The position numbers were made by a program, and so were the translations under genes. A stretch of 64,000 nucleotides of DNA from Chiridota heheva (Eukaryota > Echinodermata > Holothuroidea > Apodida > Chiridotidae). Shown piece by piece: positions 25,438-38,179 of the stretch. The stretch covers positions 1 through 64,000 of the forward strand of contig JAIGNY010004296.1 of assembly GCA_020152595.1 (NCBI GenBank), in the 5' to 3' direction. The notes under the pieces were generated by a model that was not told the DNA's origin, ran no database searches, and was given only the letters and a program-made list of their open reading frames with translations. Each line of letters opens with the position of its first letter. Within the stretch, counting starts at the first letter, position 1.

Positions 25438-25578
25438 CAGTGGCGTAACTAAGGGGGCAGCCGCCCCAACCTGGGCCCTATAAGGGGGCCCGTGAAAATA
25501 TGCCATTATACTGTTATACCATAGGGGCCCACAAGGTCCACTCGCCTCGGCCCATAGGGCCCTATAGCTACGCCACTG
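25438..25578. mobile_element. hAT-like miniature element with 8-bp target duplication
   Basis: A 141-bp element starting CAGTGGCGTAACTA and ending TAGCTACGCCACTG, so the termini are inverted over about 14 bp with one mismatch. It is flanked by perfect direct 8-bp copies of TTCCTGTT (25430-25437 and 25579-25586). An 8-bp duplication and CAGTG-type ends are the hallmarks of hAT transposons. It has no coding capacity, so it would have been moved by an enzyme encoded elsewhere. Confidence 0.88.
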
Positions 25579-25734
25579 TTCCTGTTTATATATCAAAACA
25601 TCTTGAGACTTAAGCAATTGACAGATAAGTATACCAAAACCTGAAAATAGTCCAGTGAAGTAATTGCTACTACGGAGATATCCAAGTATTAGATTGTAAC
25701 TGATTTTAAATCAAGATAATAAATTATTATATTA

Positions 25735-25925
25735 TTCCGTTGAGGAGATATATAAGTTACAAGTTCTATATTATTTGTAGAGAAACGACTGAAACCAGAC
25801 CAGTGACATCACAACCTAAGGTTCCTCGAAGTCTTTATGTATTCTGTCATATTTTCTGCAGTTTGTGGGTTAAACCCGATTGGATATACGTCAGGAAAGT
25901 ATATAGTAATAAAATAATTGGTTGA
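25735..25925 (+). repeat. Dispersed TIR-element fragment, copy 1
   Basis: TCCGTTGAGGAGATATATAA, AGAGAAACGACTGAAACC, CAGTGACATCACAACC and GGGTTAAACCCGATTGGA in order. Matches 36590-36780 (inverted) and 59940-60125 (same strand). Confidence 0.75.
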
Positions 25926-26199
25926 CTGATTTTTAATAAAATACATAAACTATTGTAAATAAAGTGGGCGTACGACGTAACGAATTCACTGAAAAGAAAC
26001 ACAATTCTTACATATTTAATGGTTTCAAGTATTTATATGATGCTTCTTTGACCATTATCAAGTTATCTCTTGGGTGCGGTCTTTAAAGCAAGACTGTTGA
26101 CATTGGCGGGGCGTGAGATATATGTTTGGAACAGCAAACAACATTCCGAAACTGTACGGCGGATCTAGGGAGGAATTCCATTTCCAAAATATTTCTCTA

Positions 26200-26345
26200 C
26201 TTCCATAGGTGTATGAACCTGGGGCAAGGAGCACGTGCCCCCACTTTTCCAAAAAATGACAAAAGTATACCCCTTTTGAAAATGAAAAGTGCCCCACAAT
26301 TACTGTCAAATGTGCGGCAAAAACTGGTAGAATGTGGGCACTGCA
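26200..26345. repeat. Dispersed repeat, copy 2 (CCATAGGTGTA...AAAGTGCCCC)
   Basis: Same order of blocks as 3796-3940. Its end runs directly into a (TA)n tract. Confidence 0.65.
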
Positions 26346-26351
26346 CTTTAA

Positions 26352-26842
<491 letters not shown>

Positions 26843-26939
26843 ATATCCCCGCTACGCTTAGCGAGGTAAATTTACTTCAAGTTATACCTTACCTTCCATG
26901 CTATTAATATGCAATCAGATTGCAACCGAGGATAGGACG

Positions 26940-29035
26940 GAAGGGAGTTCAGGTCGCAGCACATTTTTTTTTTTAATGGCTGGTACGAAAACTCACACTA
27001 ATCTTCTCTTAAGGATGAAAGACCTCAGAGTGGGAAGAACTAAAACATAGTAAACCACGTCTAGTCACAGTCAAACCGAACAAGGCACCATTCGTTGACA
27101 GTAACGGAGGCAAACATCGAATGAACCTGAGCCAAAAACTCAGAAGAACAAGCCAACCGGAAAAGCGTTTGGACACAATATGAATATCAGCAAAGTGTCT
27201 ACAAAAAACGCCACAAACCACACCGGATTCGTCCACGAGACGGAACCGGCTAGTAAACTACGATTGGGAACGAAGCGTGTACCAACTAAAACGAATTGAG
27301 AAATCCTGGACAAGGGAAAAATTCGTTAGCGCGTAACGTAAGAGCAAAGGTTAGCGGGGTAACACGAACGTCGAAAAGTGAGTCAGACCAAAAACAAGAA
27401 AAAAACCGCGAAAAGCGTTTTTCCAAACGGCGGCACGAGAAATCCTGTGAAAAGAGGCTATGCCCAAACCCGCGTGCATACCGCGGCCGTTCTATGAACA
27501 GCTCAGACTACTTGGAAAGAAAGTTACTGGACAATCTATCGGAGGAAAATGTCACATGACACACTACGAAGAGATCTTCGTGTAACTTTCCAGTGGTCGC
27601 GAGTCAAAGACCGTAGACCCAACTGGAAAAACCACGGTGGATAGCTGCAAGTTATCCCAGAGCTCATGACTCAGCCAAGTTTGAGAGAGGGTCCACCTCC
27701 ACAACGGGAAGGGGGGTGAACAACCTCTCAGAAAAACCATGCTACGTCGAGGAAAGGCGGACTAAGGCCACATCATCGAACGAAGCGCCCCGGGACTGAG
27801 AAGCAGTCCGCCAGAGCCCGGGAGAGAGACAAAGATCGTCCCTGACCCGAGGCCCGAACGTGAAGCCTGCAAGGTCCTAAGCAGCCGAGAGGACCGCAGT
27901 GAGCCGGGAAAAGTGGGCGCTATCGGCCGTACGTCGCCTAGCGTAGCATACTTGGTACTAGCATGAAAGGCGGAAAACGTAAACCACATAGTGGAGTTCT
28001 GAAGAAACAAATGCGTCGACCCTGAAACCCGCGGGTCAGGAGAAAGGACGCAAGAAAAGATAGCTTGCGATCATCCACGGACGCGGACAGACCTACGCCC
28101 GGGGGACCGAAAAAGGTCCTGATCGCTCTGGTCACCTACGGGAAGAACGCCCATCATGTGGGGCTTCCGCTGAAACGAGACGATAATGATCGTGTACTCG
28201 TAGTCCGAGGTAAGCGGCCGTAAGGCTGGCATACTTCGTCCTGCGCCGAGACGAGAGGAACGACTCCAGAAAACTCTTGGAGGCCGTTCCTAACTGTCTG
28301 AAAGGAGACCACAACAGTGGTGCAAAAACGGCGCGAAACTGAAAAAGCCTTGCTCAGCACTAGCGGTAAAAGGTGAACAGAAAAACCCCGGCATTCCGCC
28401 CGTTGAAAAAGGCCAAGTACCCGTCCAAGTTTCCGTCATAAGGGGTCACAAGAAAAGCGCCCTACCTTGATCAAGACGCATCCGTCGGCACTGACGGTGA
28501 AATCTGACGGGTGAAAACTTCGTTCCTCACACCAGGTGGGAGCATCCGCACCACCACCGAAGGGGGTGGCCACCGACTAATCGTGTAAAGCGGGGGTACT
28601 GAAAGACACCATCATCAGTCTAGAAAAGACTGCTGACCCTCAGCAAAGTTTGTTGAAACTTTACTGAACTAAACCAATGGCTAGCGAATTCAAAAGCAGG
28701 CCAATAATATAAGCAACAACCTTGGAACCGCGGAGCCAACGGCTACGAGTGTGGAGAAAACTAATACCGTATGTCTGTACGGGTAGTTAAGTAACAGGCC
28801 GTAAAGCCGCATTGAACTGCTTTAAGGTGTTAAAATATGGAATGAACTATACGTGCCGTCAATTTTAATAGCTACCCCGATCGTGAGGTTGTCTATCAAA
28901 AGGCCACCTATGTCAAGAAAAGTATCCGTCATGGCGTTAATTTTGACAGGCGGTGTAACGTACTACGTCAACCGAATAAGTCGTAAACCCCAGCACTGGG
29001 GTAAAAAATCACGAAAGAGTAGACATCCTGTGTGT
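26940..29035. other. CpG-rich interior of the TIR element, unique part
   Basis: Base composition changes sharply here: CG dinucleotides and TACG words are frequent, while flanking DNA is AT-rich. ORFs such as 27296-27559 (+) and 27762-28360 (-) are short, overlap on both strands and match no family I know. I therefore annotate no gene. Confidence 0.5.
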
Positions 29036-29039
29036 ACTA

Positions 29040-29620
29040 CATGGACCGTTAAACACCCATCACCACGGAGCTGAGGAGCGCGTGGCTACTGGGGGGACGT
29101 ACGCCGTACAAAGTATGCATCCCCATTCAGTATTATAGAGCCGTTATGGGTCTACAAAGGCGTCAGCATGACAAGTAAAATCCACTAGTCATCCGCCAAG
29201 TTTGTCTCTGTTCACCACAGAGCAAAAAGCTAGTAGCTACGGGAGGGAGACAACTGGAACTGGTACGTGTCCCTAACGTGATAGCTATCAGTACAAAAGA
29301 ACCCTCTAGGTCTACATAGCGTTAACGCACTACATCCGTAACGTGAGCCGTAACCTCAGTATACTTCTATTCACTACGGGGCCACCGAGTAAGTGGCTAC
29401 GCGTAGGGAAGTTGTACTCCGTACGCATTCCTGGAGAGAATAGCTAAAATATACTGGGGCCGTATGGAATACGGAGGAGTTTACGTGCTACGCAAGCTAT
29501 ACGAGTCGTAAACTCAGTTTGTTTCGTCACGGAGCTACGAAACTGGTAGCTGCGTGGGGAAGAGGGGACTACCGTCGTACTCAGTACGTGTCCCGGTAAG
29601 AACAACGGCCGCGGAACTCT
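29040..29620. repeat. Degenerate ~160-bp tandem repeat (four units)
   Basis: Units near 29043, 29210, 29345 and 29504 share the order CCGTAA, CACGGAGCTA, GTGGCTAC, GGGAAG, GTACG and CATTCCTGG-like words. Strongly diverged, so the count is approximate. Confidence 0.5.
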
Positions 29621-29689
29621 GTAGCTCATGGCTATTAGTCCTCTACCACACAGCTGCGCTGCAGGTGTAGGCCGTTAACTCGTGCGGAG

Positions 29690-30490
29690 TTAACGCAATG
29701 CATAGCGGGACCTCTTAGGTGCGTAACGTACCGACACTCGGAGGTCTGCACGGCCTCTGTGCCTATGATAATGGTGTAAATAATTGCGGAACTGTAACGT
29801 TCAACACGGATAATCGTATTGATGGTGTTCACATGATCGTGGAACTGCGTAGCTAATGGCTACGGAACCAAGAAGAGAATAGCTCTCACGGCGCTATACT
29901 TCTTGTAAAGATTATCACTTGTCACCTGGCCACATAGCTTTATAGCTAGTAGGTGTATATCTGGGTAAATCGTACGGTGTACGAAATCCCGTTACAAAAC
30001 TACGGAGCCGTACGTATCCGATCACCGGAGCCGTACTCTCTCGGTCGCACCTTGAAAATACCGGTCGCGGTGGAGTCTGCGCTCCGACCACGCCGCTTGA
30101 ACCATATCGCTGCAAAGAGTACAAAGAATGGACTCGCAGCATAATCTGCACGCGTGACGCGTGAGATGGATGTTACCGGAGCGTAAATCAACGAAACGTT
30201 AGCACGCTACGCCGGGACATCATGGGTGTGTACAGCATCGACACTCGGGGACCTGCCCTCTATGTCCATGATACTGGTGAAAATAATTACGGAACTGTAA
30301 CGTTCAACGCAGACAACCTTAATTGCGTTCACACGAGCCGTAGAACTGCGTGGCTAATGGCTACGGGACCAAGAAGAAAATAGCTGTCGTGATGCTATAC
30401 GTCTTGTAAAGAAAGTCATCTGTCACCTGACCACGTAGCTAGTGGGCGTATAACCGGATTACCCGTACAGTGTACGTTATCCCGTTAAAA
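29690..30490. repeat. ~500-bp tandem duplication
   Basis: The series CGACACTCGG, GGAACTGTAACGTTCAAC, GCTAATGGCTACGG, ACCAAGAAGA and GTGTACG occurs from about 29690 and again from about 30200, offset by 501-507 bp. Confidence 0.75.
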
Positions 30491-30529
30491 ATACATTCCG
30501 CTCACTGGAGCCATCCAATGGAACCGTAA

Positions 30530-31045
30530 GGGGGCCCGTAAACACGGACCGTAAGATCATATGGAGCCGTCCAAGCCCGTAAACACGGGCCACGGAACGG
30601 CATGGAACCGTCCAATGGAATCGTACGGACCCGTAAACACGGGCTGCGGAACCGTACGGACCCGTAAACATGGGCCACGGAACCGTACGGACCCGTAAAC
30701 ACGGGCCGCTGAACCGTATGAAACCATACGGACCCGTAAACACGGGCCGCGGAACCGTATGGATCGCGGAACCGTCCAATGGAACCGCCCAAAAAGCCGT
30801 AAAAACAGGCTGCGGAACCGTCCGGTCCCGTAAACACGGGCCGCGGAACCGTCCAAAGGAACCGACCGCCTCGTAAAAACAGGCAGCGGAACCGTATGGA
30901 TCACGAAACCGTCCAATGGAACCGACCGCCCCGTTAACAACAGGCCGCGGAACCGCCCAATGGAACCTTACGGACCCGTAAACACGGGCCATGGAACCGT
31001 CCAATGGAACCGTAAATACGGGCCGTGAAACCGTACGTCTCCGTT
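30530..31045. repeat. Minisatellite (ACCCGTAAACACGGGCCG units)
   Basis: More than ten copies of CCCGTAAACACGGGCC joined by GCGGAACCGTACGG or GAACCGTCCAATGGAACC, in units of about 30-60 bp. The CCCGTaaaCACGGG core is nearly self-complementary. The long minus-strand ORFs here are repeat artefacts. Confidence 0.85.
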
Positions 31046-31069
31046 ACACCGAAGTCGCACGGACCAGAA

Positions 31070-31590
31070 GGGACCCGCGAAATCACTTATGACTCACGTA
31101 CAACCCCTTTCTTTTGGGCGTCGCCTTACGTGGTCCTCTTACCGGTTCCTATCGTGGAACCGTGGGCCACTGCGGCACCCTAAGGGTGTATCTCTTACCT
31201 ACCCGTGAAATCATTTAAGACTCACTTACAACCCCTTTCTTGTAGGCGTCGCCTTACGTGGTCCTCTTACCGGTCCCTATCGCGGAACCGTGGGCCACTG
31301 CGGCACTATAAGGGCTTATCCCTCACTTACCCGTGAAATCATTTAAGACTCGCGTACAACCCCTTTTATTTGGGCGTCGCCTTAGGTGGTTGTCTTACCG
31401 GTCCCTATGGCGGAACCGTGGGCCACTGCGGCACCCTAAGGGTTTATCTCTTACTTACCCGTGAAATCATTTAAGACTCACTTACAACCCCTTTCTTGTG
31501 GGCGTCGCCTTACGTGGTCCTCTTACCGGTCCCTATCGCGGAACCGTGGGCCACTGCGGCACCCTAAGGGTTAATCTCTCTCTTATCTTC
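31070..31590. repeat. Four copies of a 128-bp tandem repeat
   Basis: The block GTGAAATCATTTAAGACTCA starts at 31077 (variant), 31205, 31333 and 31461, an exact 128-bp period. Each unit also has GGCGTCGCCTTACGTGGTCC and GGAACCGTGGGCCACTGCGG. Copies are very similar. Confidence 0.93.
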
Positions 31591-31601
31591 CCTCTTAACT
31601 C

Positions 31602-31632
31602 TAGGTGGCGTTCATTTAGAACGTCACCTAAG
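31602..31632. other. Hairpin just after the 128-bp array
   Basis: TAGGTGGCGTTC, loop ATTTAG, GAACGTCACCTA: a 12-bp stem with one mismatch, enclosed by AACTC and GAGTT. Confidence 0.6.
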
Positions 31633-32183
31633 GCGCAACGCCACTGAGTTAATTATTCTCGGTAAAATTCCTGAAAAGAGAAGAACATATCCATGCGTAC
31701 ATACACAAATACGGTAAGTAACTATGACCCTACGATCACGCTAAAGAGAGACGAGGCATAGCAGACAAGTACAGCAAAAGAAAAATTTTAAACAGAATTT
31801 TTTTTTTTTTTTAAACCCGAGAAAACGCTTACAACGTAAAAACTTTACAAGCGCCGGGGTAACGTGGAAAAACACAAACCACTGAGTACTTGATGTCTGT
31901 AAAGATGAAAAGAAAGGATTAGTTTCCCTTTAAATAGGACGTCGGAGAGACCCCCTCCCGGTCTCTCCAACGCCCCAAAAATCAAGCTTGAAAATTAAAA
32001 ACTTTGTCTCTAATTTATGTAAGAAAAACAGAAATATACATACGCTGGTAACGTCAAAACAAAAATAAGCTCTCTTGTAACAACTGTAGCTCCTTGGAGT
32101 TGTTAGAGGTCGACTCCTCAAACACCCAACGGTGACCTCGACCCAATGCGCATGCGCCAAAATCGAAAGAAAACTGGCTTAAT

Positions 32184-32655
32184 GCATACGAAAACGTGTA
32201 CTGAAATATCCTAACGTGGTAATACAATACATAGTATAACGCTAGGCTCTGCATACGAGAACGTGTACTGAAATATCCTAACGTGCTAATACAAAACATA
32301 GTATAACGCTAGGCTCTGCATACGAGAACGTGTACTGAAATATCCTAACGTGCTAATACAAAACATAGTATAACGCTAGGCTCTGCATATGAGAACGTGT
32401 ACTGAAATATCCTAACGTGCTAATACAATACATAGTATAACGCTAGGCTCTGCATACGAGAACGTGTACTGAAATATCCTAACGTGCTAATACAAAACAG
32501 AGTAAAACGCTAGGCTCTGCCTACGAGAACTTGTACTGAAATATCCTAACGTGCTAATACAATACATAGTAAAACGATAGGCTCTGCATACAAGAATGTG
32601 TACTGAAATAAGCTAACGTGCTAATACACTATACATAGTAAAACGCTAGGCTCTC
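32184..32655. repeat. Seven copies of a 67-bp tandem repeat
   Basis: The word GCATACGAGAACGTGTACTG (or a close variant) starts at 32184, 32251, 32318, 32385, 32452, 32519 and 32586, always 67 bp apart; each unit ends ACGCTAGGCTCT. Low divergence implies recent expansion or homogenisation. Confidence 0.95.
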
Positions 32656-33051
32656 CTCGTGTAGGGTGGAGCCAAGGGTGAAAAACACCTAAACCCCGGG
32701 GCAAGAGGTCCCCTAGACAGGCACACCTGGTGCTCTAGGACCTAAAACACCCGCCACGAGAGTAGGACGCTCTCGAACTAGCCACTCGGTTTGTACGAAT
32801 GGAGACAAAAACCCGCTATCCTAAGTGTAGGCTACACGGGTAAAGTCGTGTAGGTCGGCCGAAGAATCTCGGACCCATGGCTACCTCGTCCTTACCTCGA
32901 AAGACTTGAAAAGGCAAGCCGGATGAGAAAGGGCAGCGTAAAAACCCTCCAGGTAAAAGCTGCAAAGGAGAAAAGAGTTAGAAAAGGTTAAATTAATTAA
33001 AATAAAAATGACCAGTTTCAGCAATAGTTAGTGCAACAACGCGCTGAAAAA

Positions 33052-33184
33052 GAGTGAGGTGGTGGTACAGAGGTATTATGGAGGTCAGGGCTTGGCTGGT
33101 TACTGCGTTTGTTAGGGTCGGTTAGAAGTGCGTTAGAATCAGGTCATGTGACCAGATTGCATATTAATAGCATGGAAGGTAAGG

Positions 33185-33187
<3 letters not shown>
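33052..33187 (-). repeat. Right terminal inverted repeat
   Basis: Inverted partner of 26635-26771. Its outer end AGCATGGAAGGTAAGGTATA runs into (TA)n. Confidence 0.85.
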
Positions 33188-33411
<224 letters not shown>

Positions 33412-35860
33412 CAGGTTACAACTATAAATATTTATTGTGTTTTCTGCACAGGAAGCATGAACCACGGGGGTAAATGAGGAGATTTCCCCTGCCCTCCAAC
33501 TTACGGGAACTTCTGAAGTTGGGGGCAAGAAGTTCCCTTATTGGATTTTTTCTTTTATTTAAAGCACTATTTTCACCCTGCCTATAAACATAAAAATTGC
33601 AATACTCATTATGCAATGAATATTGGCTGTTTTCGTAATAAAAAGTGTAATTTCTCTTCTTTTTCGCCTCTTCATTTCTAGGTGCATGCGATTTTGTATC
33701 ACCATGCTAGGACTTAAGTTAGCTCTTCTTGAGTTTAAAAAGTACGCTTTTCTTGAATTTCCTTGCTATTTTTGCGTGCAGGCGTCCCTGTTATCAAATG
33801 CTTTTGAATTGGTTGAAATATTGAATGAAACAGAGGGTTGAAGAGGACACAATACGCAAGCAATATCAGAGGGCAAATAACAATGCCAATGAAATTATTT
33901 AGGACCAATGGCTCAATCCCCCGACGCACTGCTACAAAAAAGTTCAATCAGTCGACATTCACACAAGAAGCTTGATTCTAATTATAGCATAACTTGTTTT
34001 CAGAATCATACCGAATGAAAATTAAACATAACATTGCCTGTCACATGATTAAAGTGTTATCATGTTGACACAAAACGGCACTCCATCTGTAGATTACATC
34101 TAATTTCTGGGGTAATGTCTAGTCGTTATCTGCGTTCTACTGAAATGGGCGTTCGTGAGACCATTTCATTTAGAGATTTTCGTCAGTATCTGTTTCATGG
34201 CAGACATTACCGGGGTCACATGTATACGAAAGGTCAGGGAAGGGAAAAATCCTCCAGACGATGGTACTCTCTATGGCATTGATTGAGTTAACACTGATGA
34301 CATCTAATGCTGGGGTTCGCATTAATGGGGGTGGCTGCAGGGACGTAGGAAGGGGGACCTCTCAGGAGGCAAGGTCTCCCAAATCCCGGTTACATGACGA
34401 GACAGGGACCGGGTTGTATTGTGACATCTTTGTACCCAAATCCGTACCCCACCAGTTCATATCACCTGATCTTCCCAAAAACCTGAAAAACATGCATACA
34501 TTTTTTATGTCAATTTTCTTACCAACCTTGCAACACATTTTATTTTAAAGATTTATCGTATAAGAATTTTGCAGAAAGCATATGCAGGGCTGCCGAGAAA
34601 ATCACGATACTCGAAACATTTTGAATAGCAAAAATAGGTATTCAGCTAATATTCAGTCCAATTTATCTGTCATGTCTATTTATACCGTTTTCGCCATTGT
34701 CAAGCATGGGTTTCGCTTTTACACCTATCTGCCTATCTGTTTCGCTTTTACACCTATCTGTTTCGCTTTTGCCCCTATCTGCCTGTGATTATGGTTTGAT
34801 GACCATAAAACCTTTTTCGAACCTTTAATTTTTTGACCCTCCAAAAATGTACATTTGGGGTCCGGGAAAATTTTCCCTGTTCCTCTCCTCTCCACAGCAC
34901 TGGGTAAATGTATATATTTACTATAAATTAATGATTCATTTTCATAATTGAAACATAGTTGAAATGACTCAGTTATTCGTTATTCAGATAGGAGCACGTA
35001 TCCAATACGTCACTGCTTTACGGCATGCTTGAAGAGAGGGAGTGTGGTGTGTACACACAGTATCATATAATATCACTCTTATCTATAACAGGATTCCTGC
35101 TCTTATTTTGCAGCCATTATGACTGTATGATAAACTGATTGGGTTATGAATCCAATACGGACTTTATACCCTCTTGACAGTAAACACAACACATCTTACA
35201 TATTTGGGAGTCGTATTCGATAACGGATCAAAGTTCTAGAAATTTTAATATTTAATATATCATTACGAATGTACATATGACCTTTACCTCCTAATTCCTT
35301 ATATTTGGAATGTAGTGATTTATCTTGTCCAAGATATGACTGCAAAATTAAAGTTTACATGGATTTTTGATAATTGCAAAATTTGATCATGATGCACGAT
35401 CTGTTGTTCGGGGAAAAACTGTAATTCTAGGCTGGGCATAAATGCCAGGGGTGTGGGTCGGTTGAGATTAGTCGGTAACTGGTATCAGGTCGGTAAAACG
35501 AAACAATACAGTTTGAAGCCAAGTTGCCAATTGCCGAACAGGTTTTGATTGTTAGTTAAACTCTTATACTTAAATATGTATGCGATACTGCGATATTCGG
35601 TACACAAGGATATTTCGGTTTTTCTTGCATCGAAATCGTGGTATATAAACGATGCCGTATCATCGCACTCATACAAGTGTGTGCTGGCGTTCTTAAAACC
35701 GAAATGGCTCCTACAGTCCTCAAGCTAAAAAGCGCGAAAATCGTTTTATTTTCCATTAAATGTTGCTGCTAATCGAAAAATCTCTAAATTTCTAATGATT
35801 GTACCAATTTCCCCTCAATGTTACCAACTTTATTCTACAAATTTCTCAATTTGACCTCCC
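33412..35860. other. Intergenic, little recognised
   Basis: No exon or intact transposon seen apart from a short foldback near 34111-34211. A triplicated CTATCTG/TTTCGCTTT word occurs near 34707-34790. Confidence 0.4.
34111..34211. other. Short foldback element
   Basis: GGTAATGTCT at 34111-34120 and its exact complement AGACATTACC at 34202-34211 bracket a second inverted pair, GAAATGG and CCATTTC, near 34142-34167. Could be a tiny transposon remnant or a structured RNA. Confidence 0.45.
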
Positions 35861-35864
35861 AACC

Positions 35865-36270
35865 GGGAAGAAACAATACAACCGGGATAAATTTTCTCAG
35901 GTATCAACTTTTCCGGAAATTTCCCTCATTTTGGGGAAACTATTCATTTTTGGCAATTTTCTTTCAATTTTCCGGTAAATGTCTTTCATTTTCGAGAATA
36001 TTTTGTCAATTTTCCAGAAATGTTGCCAAATTCTTCAAGTTTTTTAAATAATTTAAACCAAAGTGAGCGCAATGATTGAGGTGAAATCCTCTCAGGTAGT
36101 AGTTTCCCTCGGAAAATTGCCTTCCTTTTTTTTTCATTTTCAGAATATTTTTTTCAATTTTCGGAATATTTTCTTTCAATTTTCGTGATTTTTTTTTCCC
36201 TTCCAATTTTCGAAAAAATTTCCTTCAATATCAGGATTTTTTGTCAATTTTCAGGAATCTTTCAGAAAAA
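35865..36270. repeat. Degenerate TTTTCCGGAAATT-type tandem array
   Basis: Same family as 9700-10120: repeated CAATTTTCCGG, CATTTTCGAGAATATTTTG and TCAATTTTCGTG words at about 24-30 bp. Confidence 0.65.
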
Positions 36271-36315
36271 ATTGTAATCTGTTTTACCAATTTTTTCAAC
36301 AATTTTTTTTTTTTT

Positions 36316-36862
36316 AAAGATTAGTGGTCTAGCAAGTTTATCTCATATGAAAGAGGAAATCAAAAAAAAAAAAATGGTGAAGAGATATTCAAGTTTTAAA
36401 AGTTTTGTCTCACATGTGTAGAAAAAGCTGGTGTAGAAGTCTACAGTCGAAGGTTAGCGCCCTCATCCATATTCTTTACATTGTTCATGTATTTTGAAGA
36501 AATTTTATTCAACTTTTTTATTATTTGAAATATTTGTTTTCAAACTTTGCTCGGGTGTTAAATTATAATTACCCTTACCAGATTTTGTTTTCCTACTTTC
36601 TTGACGTATATCCAATCGGGTTTAACCCACAAAATGCAAAAATATATGACAGAATACATAAAGACTTGGAGGAACCTGAGGTTGTGATGTCACTGGTCTG
36701 ATTTCAGTCGTTTCTCCACAAATAATACAGAACTTTTAACTTATATATCTCCTTAACGGAATAATAGTTTCGAATGCTTTCTTCACCATTTTGTCTCTTT
36801 CAAGATCCTCTTTCATATGAGATATTCGTCCTAGATCACTTAACTAATCCTTGAAATAAGGA
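36316..36862. mobile_element. Miniature TIR element, most complete copy
   Basis: The left end (AAAGATTAGTGGTC... ATCTCATATGAAAGAGGA) is an imperfect inverted copy of the right end (TCCTCTTTCATATGAGATAT ... ACTAATCCTTGAA). The interior matches 25735-25925 and 59822-60170. No ORF. About 546 bp. The superfamily is unclear because no clean target duplication was found. Confidence 0.6.
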
Positions 36863-36992
36863 AATAGAACAACCTGCCTGTTGATGTATCACACATTTGT
36901 ATCAAAGTTAAGACATACGTATAAGAAGAAATTTGTATGAGGTTGTCCCAGTGGGGATGAAAGTTTCAGACTTCAATGGCAAGCCTTCACCC

Positions 36993-37390
36993 CAGGGCCG
37001 GATTTAGCAATGGGCAACGTGGGCAGTTGCCCACAACCAGGGGCCTACACATATTTCATGAAAAAAATTGTAAGGGAAAATGTAGGCTGACCTGAACGAC
37101 ACGCACGTACCATCAATCAAAATCATATTGCGCGCGTTTTACGTCATGCATACGTCATGATGAAAGTTTATTCTCCTAACTTTTTTTGTCGAATGACGTC
37201 ATAATTTGCAGACTAGCAGTAACCGGCGTGTAAATCACAGAAGATAAAATTTACGAAAAATACAGAATCAAAGGTATGGTGGTTAAGACACTAGAAAGTA
37301 AAGTAGTGTGGGCCTCCACTCCTAAAGTTGACCGTGGGCCTCCACTCCTAAAGTTGACCGTGGGCCTCCACATGTCAAAATCCGGCCCTG
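36993..37390. mobile_element. hAT-like miniature element with 8-bp target duplication
   Basis: A 398-bp element with ends CAGGGCCGGATTT and AAATCCGGCCCTG (13-bp perfect inverted termini), flanked by perfect 8-bp direct repeats CTTCACCC (36985-36992 and 37391-37398). CAGGGCCGG-type ends are common in hAT elements. A partial triplication of GTGGGCCTCCACTCCTAAAG lies near the right end. No coding capacity. Confidence 0.92.
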
Positions 37391-37399
37391 CTTCACCCC

Positions 37400-38170
37400 A
37401 CACCCACTCCACCACAAAATACAAACACATATACATAAGGCGGTTCTTTTTTGTTTTTACTTTCAGATATTTTCTTATGGGAAAGGTACTCCTTGCATAT
37501 TTAGGATAGTTTGTTTTTCTTTTCCGTTTGGTATTTTAAACACGTACGTAAAGTAGGAAAATAGTCTGTGGTAAGAAAATATCAAAGTAGGCTGTGATAA
37601 TTTGCAGTTCAACTAACTTTGAAATTTGAATGAAAGCAAACCACTATTTATTCCCCGAAAGAGTGTGGGTTGATGCGCACCTCCTAGAGTCCAAGGGGAG
37701 GAACCCACAAACGTTTGTGAATACATCCTTTTCTAGAGAAAAATAAGAAAATTGGCTGCAAAAACATCTTTATCTGGAAAAAGCGGGGACTTGCAAATAA
37801 AAACACATTTTCTGGTCATATGCACGGTCATGAAAAACGTTTAATCCACCTGTGTGCGTTGACAAAACTTCGATAATGCGATGACAAACTTAGACAAAGC
37901 GTTGATAAACTTCCAGTGACAAAGCTAGAGAATGCAATGAAAAACTTCTGACAATACAGTGATAGACATAGCCAATGTGACAGACTTACAAAATGCAGTG
38001 ACAATCTTAGTAACACATACCGAGTGACGACAAGATAGTGCACAAAAATTGCGCCTATGAGCTCGTTACGGACTTTGTAAATCATTTCAATTCTTCGCCC
38101 TAAATTCTGAAAGGGCAGTATCAATGTTGTGGGTGTGTGTATAAGGCGTAAGATGACATGGAGGAGAATG
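37400..38170. other. Intergenic, nothing recognised
   Basis: Contains loosely repeated GATGACAAACTT/GTGACAA words at 37857-38020 but no gene or transposon ends. Confidence 0.4.
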
Positions 38171-38179
38171 GTTGAGGAG

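Noticed and set aside
27762-28360. Overlapping minus-strand ORFs in the CpG-rich element as a possible transposase
   Set aside because: Short, in conflicting frames, with no DDE or other catalytic pattern visible.
30477-31004. 175-aa minus-strand ORF with repeated VYGSVRFHW
   Set aside because: Three overlapping frames are open over the same array, which is typical of a CpG-rich repeat lacking stop words.
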